From IMG/VR virus record IMGVR_UViG_3300050017_000221, positions 1 through 36,948 of that record: a stretch of 36,948 nucleotides of DNA. One strand, written 5' to 3'. This document shows positions 14,106-21,855 of the stretch, piece after piece. Each line of letters starts with the position of its first letter. The first letter of the stretch is position 1. The DNA comes from a virus. A program made the translations under genes and the position numbers. The notes under the pieces were generated by a model, which saw nothing but the letters and a program-made list of their open reading frames with translations, did not search any database and was not told the origin of the DNA.

Positions 14106-14747
14106 ATGCGCACCACGCTGGCGGTGACAACCGAGCCGACCGCGGAGCCGGTGTCGATCGAGCTGTTCAAGCAGCACTGCCGGATCGACAGCAACGCGGA
14201 CGACGCCCTGTTGCCGGGCTACCTGACGGCGGCGCGGGTGATGGCGGAGGGCTACCTTAGCCGCGCGCTGCTGCCGCAGACCTTGCTGTGGACGCTGCGG
14301 CCGGAACGCATGCTCGACCGCGACCAGGGCCGGTTGCGCGGCGTGCTGGAGCTGCCGCGCGCGCCGGTCCAGTCGATCGCTGCGGTGACCATCCTGGACT
14401 GGGTGGGGAACGCCACGACGATCGCGGCGGCGACGCTGCCGATCGTGCCGCCGGCGCCGATCATCGGCTACGTGGCGGACCTGCAGCTTGATCCCGCGAC
14501 GCTGCTGATCGGGCCGGAGACGGTGCTGAGCGGCGGCTCTGCGCTGCGCAACACCAGGATCCAGCACGTCCAGGTGTCGATGGTCGCGGGCTATGCCAAC
14601 GCGGCCGCGGTCCCGTGGCCGACCGCTGTGGCGATCATGATGACGGCGGCGTTCCTCTACGAGCACCGGGGCGACGCCGGCGGCACGATGCCCGAGGTCG
14701 CGACGTGGCTGCTCGACCGCACCCGGCTGCAATTCCTCGGCGCGTAG
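14106..14747 (+). CDS. Head-tail connector protein, gp6/phiE125 gp8 type
   Basis: A 213-residue protein with the usual connector opening: EPVSIELFKQHCRID followed by DDALLPGYLTAARVMAEGYL, then a beta insert and a C-terminal helical segment (VAIMMTAAFLYEHRG) that matches gp6-like adaptors. It should form a ring below the portal and link the head to the tail. GAGAGGG precedes the ATG. The family usually lies a few genes after the capsid, as here. Confidence 0.75.
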   Translation: MRTTLAVTTEPTAEPVSIELFKQHCRIDSNADDALLPGYLTAARVMAEGYLSRALLPQTLLWTLRPERMLDRDQGRLRGVLELPRAPVQSIAAVTILDWVGNATTIAAATLPIVPPAPIIGYVADLQLDPATLLIGPETVLSGGSALRNTRIQHVQVSMVAGYANAAAVPWPTAVAIMMTAAFLYEHRGDAGGTMPEVATWLLDRTRLQFLGA

Positions 14748-14759
14748 GGAGGGCCCCCC

Positions 14760-15179
14760 GTGAAAATCCAGCATTACGACTCGATTCCGCACACACCGGC
14801 GCTGCGCCTGGCGGTCCGCTGCTGGCACGATCTGCTGGAGGCCGGCCACATCAGCGACGGCGGCTGCGCGGTCGGCTGGGACCATAAGGCGATCGTCGCC
14901 TTTGCCGATGACGGCACGCCGATCGGCGTCCTCACCTGGGTTGACCAGGGGTGGGCCAACGAGGTTGCCGCCCTGCTCGGCTATGTTGTGGCGGCGCACC
15001 GCATGAAGGGCGTCCAGACCGCGATGTGGAACGCGCTGGTCGAGAAGGCGATCGAGCTGAAACGACCGGTGATCAGCGCCAGCATCGCACTCGACAATTT
15101 TGCGTCGCGCGCGGCGATGGCCGCGAATGGCGGTGAGGAAACCAGCGTCAACGCGCGATTCCGCGTGCCAACCGCGTGA
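14760..15179 (+). CDS. GNAT-like acetyltransferase, accessory gene
   Basis: A 139-residue protein that looks like a small GNAT: an IVAFADDGTPIGVLTW beta pair, EVAALLGYVVAAHRMKGVQT (strand 4 and the start of the acetyl-CoA pocket), and a final SIALDNFASRAAMAANGG helix typical of GNAT C-termini. The canonical Q/RxxGxG/A loop is not perfect, so activity is uncertain. GTG start with GGGAGGG 6 bases upstream. Its place between connector and closure genes marks it as an inserted accessory gene. Confidence 0.55.
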   Translation: MKIQHYDSIPHTPALRLAVRCWHDLLEAGHISDGGCAVGWDHKAIVAFADDGTPIGVLTWVDQGWANEVAALLGYVVAAHRMKGVQTAMWNALVEKAIELKRPVISASIALDNFASRAAMAANGGEETSVNARFRVPTA

Positions 15180-15577
15180 TGTCGGACAGGCCTGTACCGA
15201 ACCTCGGGCCGGACCCGAACGCGGTCCGGATCGGCGCGCTGCGCTGGTTGGTCGTGCTGGCGACCCGCGAACAGGCGCCGGACCCGGACAGCCCGGGCTT
15301 CCTGGAAACCCTGGCGGAGATGCAGCCGGTGCGGGCGGACGTGCAGCCGATCGGGACGGTGACCTTCTACGCGGCCGAGCAGGTCGATACCCCGTTGACC
15401 CACCGCATCGTCATTCGCTGGCTCGATTGGGTCGATACGACATGCGTCGTGTTCCGCACCACAACCCGGCCCGACAAAAGCAAAATGGTCGAACGGTTCC
15501 GGGTGCGCCGGACGATGGCGATCGACGGCCGCCAGCGGTTCCTGCGCATGGATTGCGAGCTGGAAAAGAGGACATGA
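15179..15577 (+). CDS. Head closure / head-tail adaptor protein
   Basis: A 132-residue protein with the layout of phage head-closure proteins: a short N-terminus, IGALRWLVVLATREQAPD, a VQPIGTVTFY strand, HRIVIRWLDWVD and a final RRTMAIDGRQRFLRMDCEL strand pair. It would plug the connector and accept the tail. The ATG overlaps the previous stop (TGATG). The family is short and divergent, so the call rests on both pattern and position. Confidence 0.6.
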   Translation: MSDRPVPNLGPDPNAVRIGALRWLVVLATREQAPDPDSPGFLETLAEMQPVRADVQPIGTVTFYAAEQVDTPLTHRIVIRWLDWVDTTCVVFRTTTRPDKSKMVERFRVRRTMAIDGRQRFLRMDCELEKRT

Positions 15578-15584
15578 CGGCCTG

Positions 15585-16133
15585 ATGGCTTCCTCCGGTC
15601 ATGACAACGTCGGTCTGCGGATCACAGTCCCGCCAGGCTGGACGATCGTCGCGGGCAAGCAGCAGCTCAGCAAGGTCATGGGGGCCGCTGCTACCGAGGT
15701 TGCGGCCAAAGCGCGGGCGATGATCCGCGCCGGCGCCCGGAAACGGGCATCGCAGCCGGGCCAGCCGCCGCACAGCGTCACCGGCGCACTCGCGCGGTCA
15801 ATTCGGGGCCACGCGTGGCGGGATGGTGAGGGCGCAACGATCCGCGCCTCCGAGTACTACGCCTATTTTCTCTCGCTCGGCGCGAAGGGCGGCGGCGGCG
15901 ACACCTCGCGGTGGGAAAACTTTACTGTTAGTCTTGAGAAACGAAGCCGCAAATACGGGTACATTCTCGGGCAGCGGAGTCGCATGAAGCGTAGCGCGGT
16001 CTCGCGGACGCGCGTCCTGTTGCCACGCCCGTTCCTCGGGCCGGCGCTCGACCAGGTCATCGCGAGCGGCCTGGCCGACCGGGTGCGCGACGCGGTGATG
16101 AGCGGCCTGAAATTCCAACGAGGCAAGAAATGA
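15585..16133 (+). CDS. HK97 gp10-like tail-joining protein
   Basis: A 182-residue protein resembling the HK97 gp10 family: a helix of AAATEVAAKARAMIR type, SQPGQPPHSVTGALARSI, an EYYAYFLSLGAKG segment and RPFLGPALDQVIASGL near the end. These small proteins sit between the connector and tail terminator and help joining. It lies 7 bp after the closure gene, and its stop overlaps the next start (ATGA). Confidence 0.7.
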   Translation: MASSGHDNVGLRITVPPGWTIVAGKQQLSKVMGAAATEVAAKARAMIRAGARKRASQPGQPPHSVTGALARSIRGHAWRDGEGATIRASEYYAYFLSLGAKGGGGDTSRWENFTVSLEKRSRKYGYILGQRSRMKRSAVSRTRVLLPRPFLGPALDQVIASGLADRVRDAVMSGLKFQRGKK

Positions 16134-16390
16134 CGGCGCTGGCGGTCAGACCTGGTCTGGTTCCGATGCCGCGCGCAGCGGGCCGGCGCATCCATCCGGC
16201 GGTAGATCTCCTGGCGCGCGTCGAGCGCATGTTCGGGGCAGACCAGAAGGTGGCCCTGGATCGCGCGATGCTGATCGTCCAGCGGCTGATCGAATGCGGC
16301 CACGTCGCCGGCGTCATGGACGGCGCGGTGCCGCGGGCACTGCCGGCCGAGCCCGCCTCGGAAACCGCGCCCGCACACCCGCCTGGCTGA
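16130..16390 (+). CDS. Small hypothetical protein in the head-tail joining operon
   Basis: An 86-residue helical protein; its ATG overlaps the previous stop (ATGA, 16130-16133), with AGGCAAGAA upstream. The middle contains AVDLLARVERMFGADQK and a second helix MLIVQRLIECGHVAG; the tail is Pro/Ala-rich. No family is recognised. Tight coupling on both sides (TGATG at 16388-16392) shows it is a real gene of this operon. Confidence 0.6.
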   Translation: MTALAVRPGLVPMPRAAGRRIHPAVDLLARVERMFGADQKVALDRAMLIVQRLIECGHVAGVMDGAVPRALPAEPASETAPAHPPG

Positions 16391-17010
16391 TGGACATCTC
16401 GCTGGTGATCGCGCAGCTCCGGGCATACTGCCCGGCGCTGGGGCGCCGCATTGGCGGCGCGGCCGACTTCGACAAGGGCATCGAGACGGTCGTCGCGATC
16501 AAGGACCCCGTCACCGGAAAATTCGCCTACCCGGTCGCCGTGGTGATCCCGCTGGAGGATGAGGCGGCCAGCAACGACCTGATGGACGGCGTCGTCCAGG
16601 TGGTCACCGAGACCGTCGGCATCATTGTCGAGTTCGACGCGACGGCGGACCGGCGCGGGCAGGCCGCGGTCAGCCAGGTCGAGGCGATGAAGTACGCGCT
16701 TTTCGGCGCGGTGCTGAATTGGCTGATCGACCCGAACCGCGGCGCGCGCGGCCTGTATTACGCCGGCGGCGAGCTGCTGGATTTCGACCGCGCCCGGCTG
16801 TTCTGGATGTTCCGGTTCAGCTTCGACGCCACGATCACCGACGCGGACGGCTTCGTGGCGAGCGGCGATCCGCTGACCAGCGTCATCGAGACAATTCAGC
16901 CCGACGATCCGATCAAGCTCGCAGCGCCGATCGTCGCCGAGCAAGCGGTCGGCGGCACGGTCGCTGTCTGGGGCGGCTTCGCTTGGGATGATGGAGACGT
17001 TTGGGAATGA
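16390..17010 (+). CDS. Probable tail terminator protein, gp37 type
   Basis: A 206-residue protein starting with MDISLVIAQLRAYCPALGRR, followed by a beta-rich core (YPVAVVIPLEDEA, VVTETVGIIVEFDA) and a late WMFRFSFDATITD strand. This resembles Mu gp37-like and related tail terminator proteins that cap the tail tube; assignment is by pattern and position, immediately before the fibre block and the tail genes. Overlaps both neighbours (TGATG before, ATGA after). Confidence 0.6.
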   Translation: MDISLVIAQLRAYCPALGRRIGGAADFDKGIETVVAIKDPVTGKFAYPVAVVIPLEDEAASNDLMDGVVQVVTETVGIIVEFDATADRRGQAAVSQVEAMKYALFGAVLNWLIDPNRGARGLYYAGGELLDFDRARLFWMFRFSFDATITDADGFVASGDPLTSVIETIQPDDPIKLAAPIVAEQAVGGTVAVWGGFAWDDGDVWE

Positions 17011-18965
17011 CGATCGCGACCGGCGACGAAGCACTCGCGGCCGATGTCGCGACCGTGCAGGCGAACGCGGCCTCCGCTCTCATAGCGGCAGGAACGGCGC
17101 TGGCGAACTCGGCCACCGCGCTTTCGAATTCCGTCGCGGCGCAGGGCTCGGCTGCTGCTGCTGCCGAGCTTGCGGCTGTCGCGCTGTCGGTGCCGGCGCT
17201 GGACGTGGTTTCATCGGTGACATCGACCGACACCGTGCCGATCGGCCAAGGGGGCAGCACCGTCGCGGTGACCCTCCAGACGCTGCTCAACCCGGAGACG
17301 ATCGACCTGCTGGCGACGGCCAATCCAGCCTCCGATACCGACACCTTCCCGAGCGGCCAGGGCAGCAACGTGCTGCTGCGGCAGACCCTTGCCGGGGTTT
17401 GGTCGCTGATAGCGTCGCACCTTCCCGACTATCACCAGCCCGTGGTGGAGCTGACCGCAAACACCAACCTCGACGGCTCGACGCACAACAACCGGCTGTT
17501 GATCTGTAGCCAAGGCGTGACGATCACGCCGACCGGCACGATGGGGAGCGGCTTCGTCTGCGACGTGGTGAACGTGAGCGGGTCGAATGTGACCCTCGGG
17601 GCCGGGATCACCACCAGCAACGCGGGGAATGTCCTGCCGACCGGCGAATCCGCGCGGATCTGGTCGGCAACCTATAGCGGCGGCACGGTGAATTTCGCCG
17701 CGCTGTCGGCCGGCAGCGGCGGCGCCGCGCCAGCCACGCCGGGCCAGGTCACCGCGCTTGCCGCCTCCGGCGCCACATCCTCGACCGTGACGCTGTCCTG
17801 GACGGCGCCGGGCAGCGGCGGAACGCCCACCGCCTACACGGTGAACTACGCGGTGCACCCGGTCGGCAGTTGGAGTTCGGCGACGACCAGCGCCAGCGGA
17901 TCTCCGTTCACGGTGACCGGCCTTTCGGCCTTGACTTCGTATGACTTCGAGGTGATCGCGACCAACAGCGGCGGCAGCGGCACGGCGTCATCGACGGCCA
18001 CGGCATCGACGGGCGCGGCCAGCGCGGCGCCCGGTGCACCGACCAACCTGGCGGCGAGCACCGCCACCAGCAGCACGATGGCGCTGACCTGGAGCCTGCC
18101 GGGGAGCGGCGGCACGATTTCTGGCTTCTCCGCCTATTACAAGCTGCACTCGGGGAGCACCTGGTCGCTGGCGACGGCCGGCCTGGCCTCGACCGCGACC
18201 AGCTACACGGTGACCGGTCTCGCGTCCGGCACCTCCTACGATTTCTATGTGGCGGCGAACTCGGCCGGCAACGGCAGCACGGCATCGAGCACGGTGACCG
18301 CATCGACCACCTCGATCGCGGGTCCGAACGCGGTGACCGCGCTCGCCGCTGGCACTGTGACCAACTTCACCGTGCCGCTGTCGTGGACGGCGCCGGCGAT
18401 CGACGGTTCGCACGGCGCCGCCGCAACCTACACGATCCAGTATCGCATCGACGGCTCTTCGAATTGGGCGACCGCGGCGAGCGGGATTGCGACCGCCTAC
18501 TACACCGTGGCGGGCCTGATCGCCGGGCTGGAGTACCAGTTCAACGTGTTCGGGGTGAACGCGGCTGGCAGCGGTTCGGGCACGACCGCGACCGGCACGC
18601 CGGGGCCGGCGCTGGGCACCTTCACCTATTGGGGCACGGGTGGCTATCCGAGCGCCTCCGTGACGCACGGCACGACGGGGGCGATCGCCACCTTCACGAC
18701 GAGTTCCTCGGTTTCAACCGCGAGCTTCGGCTGGTCGGCGACTCAGGTCGATCCGCCGGCGACGTTGGAGGCGATGACGTTCCTCAACGGGAACCCCCTG
18801 GTCTACGGGTCCTACTCGGCGAACATGCCGGCGTCGGCCGGCACCTGGTACGGCTGGATGATCTTCTATGACGGCAGCGGCGACGCGGTGTTCGCCGTGA
18901 TCGCGACGACCGGTCAGACGATGCAGAACAGCACGCCGATCACGGCCGCCGTCACCGCGACATGA
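17007..18965 (+). CDS. Fibronectin type III fibre-like protein
   Basis: A 652-residue surface protein. The first 60 residues are an Ala-rich helical segment and residues about 70-240 are beta-rich. Three FN3 domains follow (roughly 245-335, 338-425 and 428-525), each with the typical TVTLSW, YTVNY-like and LTSYDFEV strands. The final 120 residues (TYWGTGGYP, then AGTWYGWMIFYDGSG, and an ITAAVTAT end) form a separate beta domain related to the C-termini of two later proteins. ATGA overlap and GGAGA support the start at 17007. FN3 domains on virions probably bind host surfaces weakly. No transmembrane or catalytic motif. Confidence 0.7.
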   Translation: MTIATGDEALAADVATVQANAASALIAAGTALANSATALSNSVAAQGSAAAAAELAAVALSVPALDVVSSVTSTDTVPIGQGGSTVAVTLQTLLNPETIDLLATANPASDTDTFPSGQGSNVLLRQTLAGVWSLIASHLPDYHQPVVELTANTNLDGSTHNNRLLICSQGVTITPTGTMGSGFVCDVVNVSGSNVTLGAGITTSNAGNVLPTGESARIWSATYSGGTVNFAALSAGSGGAAPATPGQVTALAASGATSSTVTLSWTAPGSGGTPTAYTVNYAVHPVGSWSSATTSASGSPFTVTGLSALTSYDFEVIATNSGGSGTASSTATASTGAASAAPGAPTNLAASTATSSTMALTWSLPGSGGTISGFSAYYKLHSGSTWSLATAGLASTATSYTVTGLASGTSYDFYVAANSAGNGSTASSTVTASTTSIAGPNAVTALAAGTVTNFTVPLSWTAPAIDGSHGAAATYTIQYRIDGSSNWATAASGIATAYYTVAGLIAGLEYQFNVFGVNAAGSGSGTTATGTPGPALGTFTYWGTGGYPSASVTHGTTGAIATFTTSSSVSTASFGWSATQVDPPATLEAMTFLNGNPLVYGSYSANMPASAGTWYGWMIFYDGSGDAVFAVIATTGQTMQNSTPITAAVTAT

Positions 18966-21043
18966 GCGTTTTCCAGGCCACGCCGGGCAGGTCGCAGGGC
19001 CTCGGCGCGGGCCAGGTATTGCTGGCTAGCCCGCTGTCCAGCGGCGTTGCGCCACCGCCTCCCCCGGTCCTCTCGGCGACGCCGGGCAGCATCACGGGGC
19101 TGTCTGGATGGTGGGATGGCGGTGCAGGCGCCAACATGATGAACGCGGCCGGCGTGCCCCTTGCGAGCCTGTCGGGCGGCTCCGTGGCTTCCCTGACCGA
19201 CCTGTCCGGGTCGAGCCGCGCGATGGTGCCGACCATCCCGGTGCAGGGTGCGCCGCGCATCAACGTCCTGCTGGGCGGGGCGGGCCTCCCCACCGCGATG
19301 GCCGCCGGCGCGGGCCTGGCGCCGTTGCTCGATCCGCGCGTCGGGTTCGCTGTGAACGGTCTTTCGATGGGATCGGGCAGCTCCTGGACCCGATATCTGG
19401 TCTGGACCCGCCCGAACCTGCGCGCTGCAACGATCTATGACGCCGATCCGGTGGCGCTGCTGACCATCGCCTCGACCGTGGTGCTGGCGCTGGACAGCGT
19501 CGTCGCCGGACGCCTCGTGCTGTTTCCCGGCGCGTCGCAGTCGGTGCTGTCGGTCACGATGGCGCGCCGGCACACGCACAACGTCATCCTGCGCTACACC
19601 GCCGGCACGGGAGTCGATGCGTGGCTGGATGGCGTCAAGGTGGCGAGCGCTGTCGCGAATCCTCTGCCGAGCAGCAATGCCGGAACCCTCACCTTCCTGT
19701 CCGACACGACTTCAACCGGGTCGGCGCAATGCTGGTTCAATGAGGCGGCGACCTGGGAACGGGCGTTGTCGTCGGCCGAGGTGACCACGCTGATTACCGC
19801 CTCGGCGCGGTGGCTGTGCGGCGCGCGGCGCGGCGTGAACGTCCTGGTGATCGGACAGAGCAACGCGGTCAATTCGCTGTCGGATGGCGCTTGGAACCTG
19901 TGCGCGCAGGGCCTCGCCTGGCACCTGGGCGCGGCCAGCTACGGCGTGATCGGCAACCAAGGCAGCTCGGCCTACACCGCGATCGGCGGCCACGGCATCT
20001 ACAACGTCCGCCAGCCGCCCGGCACCGGCGGGATCTACATCGGCGGCACCTTTCTGGCGGACCCTGGCGACGGCTCCAACCCGGGCGGCTGGAGCCTCGG
20101 CGCGGACGGCCTGGCGGTCGAGGCGTATCTCGCCGAATGGTCCGCCGCTGACCTGGCCGACATCGCGGCGATCGTGTGGCCGTGGTTCGAAACCGACAGC
20201 ACGCGCGAATACAGCGAGGGTGCGTTCTGGCAGGCCGGCGCACAGAACTTCCTCGCCCTGGTGCGGGCGATGCTCGGCCGCACGGCCGCGTCGCTGCCGC
20301 TGGCCTGGTGGGACCCGATCGCGTTCTGGACGAACCCCGGCATCCTGATGATCCGCAACGAGATGCCGGCGACGTCGTTGCTTTCCGCACAGAACGCGGT
20401 CCGCGCGATGCCTCTGACGGCGGACAGCAACCCGCGCGGCGCGACCTGGGACGCGAACACCGGCCTGATTACCGTGGCCGGCGACAACAATCACCTGGAC
20501 GCGACCGACAACCTGCGGCTGGGCCAGGTCGCGGCCGGGCCTATGGCGCGGGCCGTCCTGGCATCGAGCGGCGGCGACAGCATCACCGCGATACCGTCGG
20601 GCGTGCCGAGCGTCGGGCCGGCGATCACGCATGCCTACCGGCAGAGCAACACGGTGGTCATCGTCACCGTGGCGCACAACGCCGGCACCGACCTGATCGT
20701 GCCGCTGCAGGCGGTGAACGGGGCCGGCTGGGCGGTGATGGACGGCGGCAATGAGGCGAGCCCGGGGACCGTCCGAACCGCGACGGCGTGCGCGCGCGTG
20801 GACGCGACGCACCTGCAGGTGACGCTTGGATCCGCGCTGACCTCGGCCAGCTCGGGATGCCTGCTGTTCTACCCCTACGGCAACACCTGGATTTTTCGCG
20901 GCAACGCGGTGACCGACAATTCGGCGACGGTGGCGCGGCCGGCCGGTTGGGACATCGGCGCGGACCTGGGCAGCGGCTGGGATTGGAACCTGCCCGTGCA
21001 GGCGACCGACACGCCGATCCAGCTCAGCGATAGCTCGACGTGA
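18962..21043 (+). CDS. LamG-like and SGNH-esterase fibre protein
   Basis: A 693-residue two-domain protein. Residues about 42-285 form a LamG/concanavalin-like domain (LSGWWDGGAG start, WFNEAATWERALSSAEVTTL end). Residues about 290-535 look like an SGNH hydrolase: VIGQSN with nucleophile S300, glycine-rich loops around 327-345, and a late DNNHLD with D508 and H511. The last 155 residues are a beta-rich tail. The likely job is deacetylation of host surface polysaccharide during adsorption; the substrate is not evident. It is coupled to the FN3 gene by an ATGA overlap. Such enzymes usually lie with the distal tail genes, not before the sheath. Confidence 0.7.
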   Translation: MSVFQATPGRSQGLGAGQVLLASPLSSGVAPPPPPVLSATPGSITGLSGWWDGGAGANMMNAAGVPLASLSGGSVASLTDLSGSSRAMVPTIPVQGAPRINVLLGGAGLPTAMAAGAGLAPLLDPRVGFAVNGLSMGSGSSWTRYLVWTRPNLRAATIYDADPVALLTIASTVVLALDSVVAGRLVLFPGASQSVLSVTMARRHTHNVILRYTAGTGVDAWLDGVKVASAVANPLPSSNAGTLTFLSDTTSTGSAQCWFNEAATWERALSSAEVTTLITASARWLCGARRGVNVLVIGQSNAVNSLSDGAWNLCAQGLAWHLGAASYGVIGNQGSSAYTAIGGHGIYNVRQPPGTGGIYIGGTFLADPGDGSNPGGWSLGADGLAVEAYLAEWSAADLADIAAIVWPWFETDSTREYSEGAFWQAGAQNFLALVRAMLGRTAASLPLAWWDPIAFWTNPGILMIRNEMPATSLLSAQNAVRAMPLTADSNPRGATWDANTGLITVAGDNNHLDATDNLRLGQVAAGPMARAVLASSGGDSITAIPSGVPSVGPAITHAYRQSNTVVIVTVAHNAGTDLIVPLQAVNGAGWAVMDGGNEASPGTVRTATACARVDATHLQVTLGSALTSASSGCLLFYPYGNTWIFRGNAVTDNSATVARPAGWDIGADLGSGWDWNLPVQATDTPIQLSDSST

Positions 21044-21060
21044 GGGGAGGGGAGGGAAGC

Positions 21061-21306
21061 ATGCCCGACGAAATTACGATGGTGCGCGAGCGCGTCGCGG
21101 TGGTCGAGACGTTGGTGCAGACCCTCGCTCGTTCGACGGAGAAACTGGTCAGCGCGGTTGAAACGCTGGCCGAGCTGGTGAACCAGCAGCGAGGCCAAGC
21201 CCAGGTCATGTCGAGGTTCGACTCGGCCATGATCGCGACCGGCGCCGGCCTGGCCGGCTCGATCATCACGATGTTGATCAACGTGCTTTTGCACCACTCG
21301 CCGTAG
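21061..21306 (+). CDS. Small membrane protein, XhlA/holin-like topology
   Basis: An 81-residue protein with an amphipathic coiled N-terminus (ITMVRERVAVVETLVQTLAR and a second heptad stretch to about 48) and one hydrophobic segment near the C-terminus (about 58-78). This is the topology of hemolysin XhlA-like proteins that accompany phage lysis, but no endolysin gene is adjacent. GGAGGGAAG precedes the ATG. It could take part in lysis or in membrane anchoring of an accessory function. Confidence 0.5.
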   Translation: MPDEITMVRERVAVVETLVQTLARSTEKLVSAVETLAELVNQQRGQAQVMSRFDSAMIATGAGLAGSIITMLINVLLHHSP

Positions 21307-21384
21307 GCGCCGGCGCCGGGCGCAATCCCGAATCAGTCCGCGCGGCCGAGCGCCCGCGGCCGGTTCTTACATTCCGAGGTAACA

Positions 21385-21855
21385 ATGTTCGTCAAACCGG
21401 GACACCGGCAGGATGATCCTGCCGTTCCCTTGATCGTGCGCGGCCCGAACAAGCGGCTGTTGTCGCCGCAGGGCGAGAACGTGTCCGAGACAACCTTCTG
21501 GCACCGCCGCGTGCGCGATGGCGACGTGGTGCTGGCCGAACCGCCAGCCCCGCCTGCGCCCGCGCCTCGGCTGGCCGCGGCCGTCGTCGTGGTTCCACCG
21601 GTGGTCGATCCGGTCGCCGCGCGTGCCGCTGCCGACGCCTTCGTATGGCAGCCGCCGGCAGCCGCCGGCCAGCTCGAGCACGTCGCGGGCGAACCGCTTC
21701 GGCTGACCGCGGCCGAATGGGCGCGGCTGCCGGCGCTCGATCCGCCATCCGGTCCGGCCGTCGAAGGCTTCGCCGTCGCCGCGGCCGAGCACGAGCGCGA
21801 CCCGGCGGCGCCGCTTCTCACCCGTGACGAATACCTGGCGGAGATCAAGCCATGA
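21385..21855 (+). CDS. DUF2635 protein of the Mu-like tail module
   Basis: A 156-residue protein. The N-terminal 55 residues match DUF2635: MFVKPGHRQDDPAVPLIV, a short GENVSETTFWHRRVRDGDV segment. This small protein lies right before the sheath gene in Mu-like phages. The remaining 100 residues are a Pro/Ala-rich extension ending in LLTRDEYLAEIKP; family members are usually only 50-80 residues, so this is a long version. GAGGTAACA precedes the ATG; the stop overlaps the sheath start (ATGA). Confidence 0.7.
   Translation: MFVKPGHRQDDPAVPLIVRGPNKRLLSPQGENVSETTFWHRRVRDGDVVLAEPPAPPAPAPRLAAAVVVVPPVVDPVAARAAADAFVWQPPAAAGQLEHVAGEPLRLTAAEWARLPALDPPSGPAVEGFAVAAAEHERDPAAPLLTRDEYLAEIKP

Noticed and set aside
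14039-14260. An ATG-started frame overlapping the connector gene
   Set aside because: The ATG overlaps the previous stop, but the product soon becomes a shadow of the connector gene, which has the clear ribosome site and family pattern.
17750-18620. Repeated FN3-coding segments considered as DNA repeats or a CRISPR array
   Set aside because: The similarity is at protein level between diverged domains; there are no regular spacers or identical repeats.
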